From assembly GCA_031430695.1 (NCBI GenBank), contig JANPBZ010000119.1, positions 1 through 21,914 on the forward strand: DNA of 21,914 bases, written 5' to 3'. Made by a program: the position numbers and the translations under genes. Each line of letters begins with the position of its first letter. Position 1 is the stretch's first letter. Source of the DNA: JAENVT01 sp031430695 (lineage in GTDB: Bacteria; Actinomycetota; Acidimicrobiia; Acidimicrobiales; Ilumatobacteraceae). The notes under the pieces were generated by a model. It was not told where the DNA came from and ran no database searches. It saw only the letters and a list, made by a program, of their open reading frames with translations. Shown here one piece after another: positions 14,648 through 20,585 of this stretch.

Positions 14648-15918
14648 TTGCGTTCGTCCATTCGCCTCGCCACGTCTGCCTCTGCTCCGTGTTCGCTCGG
14701 TGTGTAGTACTGCTTGTCGCGCAGCTCGTCCGGCAGATACTGCTGATCGACCCAACCCTGCGGATGGTCATGAGGGTAGTCGTAGCCGACCCCATGACCC
14801 AGTGATTGGGCGCCTTTGTAGTGCGCGTCACGCAGATGCGGCGGCACCTCACCCACCGCCCCGTTCTGGACATCGCCTCGCGCATTCCAGATAGCCAGTG
14901 CCGAGCTGTTGCTCTTCGGCGCGGTCGCTAGGTGAACTGCAGCCTGGCTGAGGTTCAGCTGCGCCTCGGGCAACCCGACATGCTCGACGGCTTGCGCTGC
15001 GGCCACCGCGACCAGCAAGGCCTGTGGATCGGCCATGCCGATGTCTTCGCTGGCGAAGATGACCATCCGGCGCGCGATGAAACGAGCGTCCTCGCCCGCC
15101 TCCAACATCCTGGCAAGGTAGTAGACGGCCGCCTGCGGGTCGCTGCCGCGCATGCTCTTGATGAAGGCGCTGATGACGTCGTAGTGATCGTCGCGGCCGT
15201 AGCGCAACGCACTGGTGCCCAGTGCTGCCTCGACGTGACTGAGTTCGACCGGATAAGGATCGGCGAGAGCGCACGCCACCTCCAGTGCCGTCAGGACCTG
15301 TCGTCCATCTCCTCCGGCCCGGTCGACGAGATGTTCGATTGCGGCGTCGGTTGCAGTCGTCGCCTCGGCCTGCAGACCCCGTCGTACCAGCACTTCGATC
15401 GCCTCACGGCTCAGTGGTTCCAGCCGGAACAGCGTGCTGCGGCTACGCAGCGGCGGGTTCACCTCGAAGAACGGGTTCTCGGTCGTGGCCCCGATCATGG
15501 TCAGCGTGCCGTCTTCCACCGCCGGCAGCAGGCCGTCCTGCTGAGCCTTGTTGAAGCGGTGGATCTCGTCGAGGAAGAGAATCGTGCCCCTACCGTGCTC
15601 GCCGATGCGCTGGCGAGCTCGCTCGATCACTTCACGCACGTCTTTGATCCCGGCGTTCACGGCGCTCATCTGCTCGAAGACACGCTTGGTGCTGCCGGCA
15701 ACGGCAAGGGCCAACGTGGTCTTGCCGGTTCCGGGCGGACCCCAGAAGATCGCGCTCGTGAGGCGATCCTGCTCGACCAGGCGGCGCAGTGGCTTGCCGG
15801 GGCCGACCAGGTGCTCCTGACCCACAACGTCGTCGAGCGTACGCGGTCGCAGGCGAGCGGCCAATGGCGCATGGCTACGGAGGTGCTGCTCTGCGGCCGC
15901 AGTGAACAGATCGCTCAT
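14644..15918 (-). CDS. rarA: Replication-associated recombination protein A (MgsA/RarA AAA+ ATPase)
   Basis: A 424-aa AAA+ ATPase of the clamp-loader-like RarA/WRNIP1 group, which acts at stalled replication forks. Visible are AARLRPRTLDDVVGQEHL (20-37), Walker A GPPGTGKTT (60-68), Walker B ILFLDEIHRF (113-122), sensor 1 GATTENP, and the C-terminal SALRYGRDDHYDVISAFIKS and EDIGMADPQAL blocks unique to the family. It has the normal family length, with no missing motif. The ATG at 15918 overlaps the NUDIX stop (ATGA); the open frame reaches further up to 16215 but that part is antiparallel to nothing sensible and lies over the NUDIX gene. It is the second gene of a seven-gene overlapping chain. 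Confidence 0.96.
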   Translation of the reverse strand: MSDLFTAAAEQHLRSHAPLAARLRPRTLDDVVGQEHLVGPGKPLRRLVEQDRLTSAIFWGPPGTGKTTLALAVAGSTKRVFEQMSAVNAGIKDVREVIERARQRIGEHGRGTILFLDEIHRFNKAQQDGLLPAVEDGTLTMIGATTENPFFEVNPPLRSRSTLFRLEPLSREAIEVLVRRGLQAEATTATDAAIEHLVDRAGGDGRQVLTALEVACALADPYPVELSHVEAALGTSALRYGRDDHYDVISAFIKSMRGSDPQAAVYYLARMLEAGEDARFIARRMVIFASEDIGMADPQALLVAVAAAQAVEHVGLPEAQLNLSQAAVHLATAPKSNSSALAIWNARGDVQNGAVGEVPPHLRDAHYKGAQSLGHGVGYDYPHDHPQGWVDQQYLPDELRDKQYYTPSEHGAEADVARRMDERK

Positions 15919-16367
15919 AGCGTTCCCAGCACTCGCTGGTACGCGGCGCGGCGCCATTCGACGACGTTGGCCACCATCCAATCGGGGGCCACCCAGCGCC
16001 AGCCGACGAACTCGCTGCCGTCGGGATTGGGAGTGATGTCCTCGTGCAACGCATCGAACAGGAACCACTTCTGCACCTGACCGCGGCGGCGGCCATCGCG
16101 ACCGTGGTCGCGGATCACGTCGTCGGGCCATTCGTAGGCGACCCATTCGGGATACTCGACGCGGGCGACCACCTCCGCCTCCCCCAGGCCCGTTTCCTCC
16201 TTCAGCTCGCGCCACGCAGCGCTGATCGGCTCCTCACCCTGTTCGAGCCCGCCCTGGGGCAGTTGCCAGGTTCCAGCCACATCGGCGCGCTCGAACGCCA
16301 TGATCTGTCTCATATCCGGGTGGCGAACCACGATCACCACACCCGCTCGAAACTGCTGACCACTCAC
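15915..16367 (-). CDS. NUDIX hydrolase (RppH-like)
   Basis: A 150-aa protein with a complete NUDIX box GX5EX7REUXEEXGU at about 39-61 (GGLEQGEEPISAAWRELKEETGLG). The WQLPQGG lead-in, the WVAYEWPDD segment and the terminal WRWVAPDWMVANVV stretch recall RppH / Ap4A-type pyrophosphohydrolases, but the true substrate is unknown. GTG 16367 was chosen because the minus strand has TACCGT 7 nt upstream and the family begins just before FRAGVVIVV. A longer reading frame up to 16502 would run through the 47-bp repeats and is rejected. This is the first gene of the NUDIX-rarA-DUF948-115aa-glcD-glcE-phosphotransferase chain. Confidence 0.9.
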   Translation of the reverse strand: MSGQQFRAGVVIVVRHPDMRQIMAFERADVAGTWQLPQGGLEQGEEPISAAWRELKEETGLGEAEVVARVEYPEWVAYEWPDDVIRDHGRDGRRRGQVQKWFLFDALHEDITPNPDGSEFVGWRWVAPDWMVANVVEWRRAAYQRVLGTL

Positions 16368-16374
16368 CCCAGCC

Positions 16375-16380
16375 ACGGTA
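16375..16380 (-). promoter_or_regulatory. -10 box of the NUDIX-rarA-glcDE chain (leaderless type)
   Basis: TACCGT on the minus strand fits TANNNT and lies 7 nt before the GTG at 16367. It may drive all seven overlapping genes down to 10750. Repeat copy A begins 24 bp upstream of it. Confidence 0.55.
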
Positions 16381-16404
16381 GCCCCCTCCCCGTCCCCCAT
16401 CCCG

Positions 16405-16451
16405 GCGTTTGATGACTGGCGCCCCGCATAGGGGCCGGAGTCGTCAAGCGC
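16405..16451. repeat. 47-bp double palindrome, copy A
   Basis: The outer arms GCGTTTGATGAC (16405-16416) and GTCGTCAAGCGC (16440-16451) pair at 10 of 12 positions. The inner stem GCCCC (16421-16425) pairs with GGGGC (16431-16435) across the 5-nt loop GCATA. It shares its whole plan and length with copies B and C. Confidence 0.85.
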
Positions 16452-16466
16452 ATCTGCGTGATCAAG

Positions 16467-16513
16467 GCGTCTGATGACTGGCGCCCCGCATAGGGGCCGC
16501 AACTCACAAACGC
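16467..16513. repeat. 47-bp double palindrome, copy B (one degraded arm)
   Basis: It starts GCGTCTGATGAC and its central 23 bp match copy A nearly base for base, including GCCCC-GCATA-GGGGC (16483-16497). The right arm is altered (ACTCACAAACGC) and contains the stop codon of the DUF559 gene. It is separated from copy A by 15 bp. Confidence 0.8.
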
Positions 16514-17410
16514 TGGGTCGGGAGGGCGAGGAATCGGCGGATGGTGGCTGCGATCTCGGCGTCGGTCATCCGCCAGGTGATCTCGATCGGTGTCCAGCCA
16601 TCGAGGACGAGTTCGTTCTGGCGTCGAGCGTCGCTGTCGAGATCGGTGGCTAACATGTGCGATCCGAAACCGTTGCCTTCCAAGTAGAGCCGTCGATCCG
16701 GCCAGGCGAAGTCGATGCGATAGCGGTTCTTCCCCGTACCGCACCCGATGTTGGTGTGCTGGACGAGGCAGCCCGTATGCGTCGATGATTCGAGCGATGC
16801 GGCCTTCGAGCTCGCTCTCACCAGGGTCGTAACCCGGCAATCGCTTCGCGAGAACCTTCCTCAGTGTGGCGACAGACCGCCCCGGAGCCGGCCTGGTGCG
16901 GTCGACTCGCTCGCGGAGTGCCTCCAGGTTCAGCGATTTGAGCCGGAGAAACTCATCGACCACCTTGCCGAGTTCTGGGACCGTCATCGGACCGCTCAGG
17001 TCGATCACTGTTCGCAGCGGTGATGTGCAGAGCATCTCGTCTCGTCGGATCAGGTCGCCTTCTTCAAGCACGCCGGAGCGGTGGCAGACGACACCATCCA
17101 GCACGACTTGGTGGTCGAGATCCGTGATCACATGGATCTCATCCAAGTCGGCGCTCGCACTGCCCCCGAGCAACGGGAGCGCGGTCCAATGTGACGCAGC
17201 AACTCTGTCGACATGCGTCAGCAGCACCGCGCGAACCGCCTGTCGCCACGAGGGCGGCGCCCCGTTGACCACGGAAACGCCACGACGGACGTTGCGCAAC
17301 CTGCCCACTTGCCTCTCGCGTTCCAGTTGACGTTTGGTTTGCCCAGCGGCCCGCGCTGTCTCGTTGGTGATCAAACCATCGTGACGTTCGGCCCAGCGAA
17401 ATCGGTCCAA
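16504..17410 (-). pseudogene. AbiEi-like / DUF559 endonuclease-like protein, one-base frameshift
   Basis: Read with one G removed from a G4 run (16732-16735), the minus strand encodes 301 aa. Residues 1-60 are an AbiEi-like winged-helix start (HDGLITNETARAAG, then RLRNVRRGVSVVNGAP). The middle part (CTSPLRTVIDLSG) is typical of actinobacterial AbiEi-like proteins. The C-terminus is a DUF559 / Vsr-like nuclease with GESELEGRI, RIDFAWPDRRLYLEGNG (D233, E244) and H251. Without the correction the frame leaves the nuclease domain at about residue 226 and runs to 16364 as nonsense. TTG 17410 is supported by GGAAGGGG (17417-17424) 6 nt upstream. The frameshift may be a sequencing error or real decay. 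No AbiEii toxin gene adjoins it. It sits between repeat copies B and C. Confidence 0.8.
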
Positions 17411-17416
17411 TTCTCG

Positions 17417-17424
17417 CCCCTTCC
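17417..17424 (-). promoter_or_regulatory. Strong ribosome binding site deciding a TTG start
   Basis: GGAAGGGG on the minus strand ends 6 nt before TTG 17410. It is the best Shine-Dalgarno-like sequence in the window and fixes the start of the DUF559 gene. It abuts repeat copy C. Confidence 0.6.
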
Positions 17425-17428
17425 CTCA

Positions 17429-17475
17429 GCGCTTGATGACGCACGCCCCAATCCGGGGCCGCGGTCGTCAAACGC
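17429..17475. repeat. 47-bp double palindrome, copy C
   Basis: The outer arms GCGCTTGATGAC (17429-17440) and GTCGTCAAACGC (17464-17475) pair at 10 of 12 positions. The inner stem GCCCC (17445-17449) pairs with GGGGC (17455-17459) across a 5-nt loop AATCC. The loop and some flanking bases differ from A and B while both stems are kept. It lies just upstream of the DUF559 ribosome site, in the 149-bp gap after aspS, in which I see nothing else. Confidence 0.85.
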
Positions 17476-17559
17476 GCCTGTTTGGTTGGCGGGGGAAGTC
17501 GCTGGTGGGGCGGACTGTATCGGCGCTATCGGAGCTATTGGCGCAGGGGCGCGGCCCGG

Positions 17560-19302
17560 CTATGCCTTGGGAGGCAGGGTGCGGATACCGAGGTCGACCA
17601 GTTGCTTGAGGTCGACCGGTGTGGGCGCATTGGTCATCGGATCCATGCCCGATTGTGTCTTCGGGAAGGCGATGACTTCGCGGATGTTCTCCTCACCCGC
17701 GAGGATTGCAACCAGTCGATCGATACCGAAGGCGAATCCGCCGTGTGGCGGAGCCCCGTAGCGGAACGGGTTGAGGAAGAAACCGAAGCGCTTGTCGGCT
17801 TCTTCGTCGCTGATACCGAGCAGGCGGAAGATGCGCGACTGCATCTCCGGCTGATGGATTCGAATCGATCCGGAGCCCAACTCCCAGCCGTTGAGGACGA
17901 GGTCGTAGGCCTGGCTGCGCACCTTCAACGGATCGGACTCGAGCAGATGCACGTCGTCGGGGTGCGGTTGCGTGAAGGGATGATGGCCAGGCTTGGGCCG
18001 ACCTGAGGCCTCGTCGACTCCGACGAACAACGGGAAGTCGACTACCCACAGATAGCGATAGGGACCCTCGTGAACCGGGGGACGGCCGAGATCATTGCGC
18101 AGCGTGCCCAGCACCTCGCACGCCGTCGCCCACTGGTCGGCGACGATCAGCAACAAGTCGCCAGGCTGAGCGCCCAGGCGCTGGCTCAGCGCAGCCTGCT
18201 CAGGTTCGCCGAGGAACTTGACCACCGGCGACTCCAACGACCCATCCTCGGCAACCTTCAGCCACACCAGACCCTTGGCGCCTATCGACTTGGCTTTGTC
18301 GGTCAACGCGTCGAGCTTGTTGCGGCCATAGTCGGCGGCCTTGCCGACCGCATTGATGCCCTTGATCGTCGACGCGCCGGCAAACGCCTTGAACTCTGTC
18401 GCCGAGAACGCATCAGTGAGCTCGACCAATTCCATGTCGAAACGCATGTCGGGCTTGTCGCTGCCGAACCGGTTCATGGCGTCGTGCCATGTGATCTTGA
18501 CGATGTCGCCAGGGTCCTGACCAGCGGACTTCGCGGCCGCAACGACCGCAGCGCCGATGGCCTGATGCACATCGTCCTGGCTCGCAAAGCTCATCTCGGC
18601 ATCGAGCTGCATGAACTCGTACTGGCGGTCGGCGCGTAGATCCTCGTCTCGCAAGCAACGTGCCATTTGGTAGTAGCGGTCGATGCCGGCAACCATCAGC
18701 AACTGCTTGAACAGTTGCGGGCTCTGCGGCAAGGCATAGAACGAGCCGGGCTGCTGGCGGCTGGGAACGATGAACTCTCGCGCCCCTTCTGGGGTGCTCG
18801 GCACAAGCATGGGGGTCTCGACTTCGACGAATCCTTGCTCCTCCATTGCCGTACGGATGGCCGAGTTGGCAGCGGCACGGATCCGCAGGTTGCGCTGCAT
18901 GCGCTCGCGACGGATGTCGAGATAGCGGTACTGCAGTCGAGTCGTCTCGGCGACCGTGTCGGCACGCTCGTTGATGGGGAACGGCGGTGCCTCTGCGGTG
19001 TTGAGGATCTCGACGAGACAGTCCTGCAGCTCAATTCCACCGGTCGGCAGACGGTCGTTGGTGCTGTCGTCCGGGCGGGCGGCGACCGTGCCAGTGACCC
19101 TGAGGACGTACTCGGGACGGACATCGACGGAATTGTCGACAACGCATTGAGTGACACCGGTGTGGTCGCGGAGGTCGACGAAGGCCAGCTTCTCGCCATG
19201 CTCGCGGCGGGTCGCGACCCAGCCACACAAACTGACCGTCTGGCCGATGTGCTCGGGTCGAAGGTGGCCGCACTGGTGGGTGCGCATGGATGTCGTGCTC
19301 AT
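17560..19302 (-). CDS. aspS: Aspartyl-tRNA synthetase (bacterial type)
   Basis: A 580-aa class II synthetase of bacterial length. The N-terminal OB-fold anticodon domain has GWVATRREHGEKLAFVDLRDHTG. Motif 1 lies in the EEQGFVEVETPML region, motif 2 is ARCLRDEDLRADRQYEFMQLD, and motif 3 is GFAFGIDRLVAILAG. Between motifs 2 and 3 the GAD insertion domain is present, as in bacterial AspRS. It charges tRNA-Asp, and possibly tRNA-Asn as well if no AsnRS exists, which this window cannot tell. The ATG at 19302 overlaps the hisS stop by ATGA, so the two synthetases are translationally coupled. No odd residue was noticed. Confidence 0.97.
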   Translation of the reverse strand: MSTTSMRTHQCGHLRPEHIGQTVSLCGWVATRREHGEKLAFVDLRDHTGVTQCVVDNSVDVRPEYVLRVTGTVAARPDDSTNDRLPTGGIELQDCLVEILNTAEAPPFPINERADTVAETTRLQYRYLDIRRERMQRNLRIRAAANSAIRTAMEEQGFVEVETPMLVPSTPEGAREFIVPSRQQPGSFYALPQSPQLFKQLLMVAGIDRYYQMARCLRDEDLRADRQYEFMQLDAEMSFASQDDVHQAIGAAVVAAAKSAGQDPGDIVKITWHDAMNRFGSDKPDMRFDMELVELTDAFSATEFKAFAGASTIKGINAVGKAADYGRNKLDALTDKAKSIGAKGLVWLKVAEDGSLESPVVKFLGEPEQAALSQRLGAQPGDLLLIVADQWATACEVLGTLRNDLGRPPVHEGPYRYLWVVDFPLFVGVDEASGRPKPGHHPFTQPHPDDVHLLESDPLKVRSQAYDLVLNGWELGSGSIRIHQPEMQSRIFRLLGISDEEADKRFGFFLNPFRYGAPPHGGFAFGIDRLVAILAGEENIREVIAFPKTQSGMDPMTNAPTPVDLKQLVDLGIRTLPPKA

Positions 19303-20552
19303 TGGCGCGCTTTCTTCAGGTAATCGATCAGGGTGCTGCGGGCGATGGTCTGCTGCCCGTCGTCGGTTCTCAGCGGGCGCACGGTAACAGCGCCTTCGGC
19401 GAGTTCATTGCTGCCGATGATCACCGCGACGCCGGCGCCGCTGCGGTCGGCGACCTTCATCTGCGCCTTCATGCTGCGATTCTCGTACGCCCGGTCCGCA
19501 GTGAGGCCGGCGGCGCGCAGTTCGGCCGTCAGTTGCAACGCTTCGACCCCCCCAGTGGTATCTACGACAAACGCGTCGAGCACCAACGGTTGCGCCGCTA
19601 ACACGCCTTCGTCGTCGCAAGCCAGCAACGTGCGATCAAGGCCCAAAGCGAATCCGATCCCGTGAGTGGCGGGTCCACCGAGCGACTCGACGAGACCGTC
19701 GTAGCGCCCTCCACCGCCCAGAGCGTTCTGCGCCGAATCGAGCGTGCCGCCTTGGAACTCGAACGTGGTGTGGCGGTAGTAGTCGAGGCCGCGCACCAAG
19801 GTGTCGTCGATGGTGAACGGGATGCCGAGTGCGGTGATGCCGGTCTGCACCCGCTCGAAGTGAGCAGCCGCGTCGGCACTGTAGAAGTCGGCGATACGTG
19901 GCGCCGCGGCCACAATCGCGGCATCCGCTGGTCGTTTCGAATCGAGCACGCGCAACGCGTTCTTGTCGAGCGTGATCTGGCTCTCCGGCGAGAGTTGGTT
20001 GCGATGTGACTCGAAGTGGGCCTGCAAGGCAGCGACGTAACGGGCCCGATCGTCGGGCTCGCCGAGCGAGTTGAGCAGCAGGGTGACCTGGCTCAACCCG
20101 AGTGCTCGATAGAACTCCCAGCCGAGGGCCATCACTTCGACATCGAGGTACGGATCGTCGGCGCCGAGCACCTCGATGCCCACCTGATCGAACTGCCGAT
20201 AGCGGCCGCGCTGCGGCTTCTCGTACCGGAACTGCGAACCCGTGTACCACACCTTCCATGGCGTCAGCGGCCGATGCTGCACGAACGCTCTACAGACCGA
20301 TGCAGTGAGTTCTGGCCGCAGGGCGACGTGGCGCCCGCCCTTGTCGACAAAGTCGTACATCTCTTTGGTGACCACGTCGGTGGCGTCACCGATCCGCTGG
20401 AACACCCCGAGATCCTCGAGCATCGGCGAGATCACCTGACCATACCCCGCCGACTCGACGACATCGGCGAACACGGTGACGAACTGCCGCCAGCGAGCCG
20501 ACTCGGGTGGCAGGATGTCGCGCATCCCTGGGCTGGTCTGGAATTCCGGCAT
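19299..20552 (-). CDS. hisS: Histidyl-tRNA synthetase
   Basis: A 417-aa class II synthetase of normal length. It starts MPEFQTSPGMRDILPPE, has motif 2 KVWYTGSQFRYEKPQRGRYRQFDQ, the His-specific LVRGLDYYRHTTFEF and ALGGGGRYDGL motifs, motif 3 GIGFALGLDR, and a C-terminal anticodon domain. The ATG at 20552 lies 9 nt after TAGCCT on the minus strand, and 33 nt after the rel stop, so hisS-aspS may have its own promoter as well as read-through from rel. The order rel-hisS-aspS is common in actinobacteria and firmicutes. Confidence 0.97.
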   Translation of the reverse strand: MPEFQTSPGMRDILPPESARWRQFVTVFADVVESAGYGQVISPMLEDLGVFQRIGDATDVVTKEMYDFVDKGGRHVALRPELTASVCRAFVQHRPLTPWKVWYTGSQFRYEKPQRGRYRQFDQVGIEVLGADDPYLDVEVMALGWEFYRALGLSQVTLLLNSLGEPDDRARYVAALQAHFESHRNQLSPESQITLDKNALRVLDSKRPADAAIVAAAPRIADFYSADAAAHFERVQTGITALGIPFTIDDTLVRGLDYYRHTTFEFQGGTLDSAQNALGGGGRYDGLVESLGGPATHGIGFALGLDRTLLACDDEGVLAAQPLVLDAFVVDTTGGVEALQLTAELRAAGLTADRAYENRSMKAQMKVADRSGAGVAVIIGSNELAEGAVTVRPLRTDDGQQTIARSTLIDYLKKARQ

Positions 20553-20561
20553 CGTCTGCCA

Positions 20562-20567
20562 AGGCTA
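20562..20567 (-). promoter_or_regulatory. Possible -10 box of hisS-aspS
   Basis: TAGCCT on the minus strand fits TANNNT, 9 nt before the hisS ATG, in the short rel-hisS gap. No -35 is evident, so the support is modest. Confidence 0.35.
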
Positions 20568-20585
20568 CCGGCGGTGGTTGCCTGG

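Noticed and set aside
15919..16215. A 99-residue N-terminal extension of RarA
   Set aside because: It lies over the NUDIX gene in another frame; the ATG at 15918 overlaps the NUDIX stop and gives the normal RarA length.
16421..16435. Rho-independent terminator formed by the GCCCC-GCATA-GGGGC hairpin
   Set aside because: The stem is suitable but no T-run follows on either strand in any of the three copies, so termination is possible but not supported.
16368..16502. Longer NUDIX start upstream of GTG 16367
   Set aside because: The added residues are encoded by repeat copies A and B and are not conserved-looking; the -10 box at 16375-16380 would lie inside the gene.
16405..16513. CRISPR-like array from tandem 47-bp repeats
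   Set aside because: There are only two adjacent copies with a 15-bp spacer, a third copy nearly 1 kb away, a strong internal palindrome, and no cas genes.
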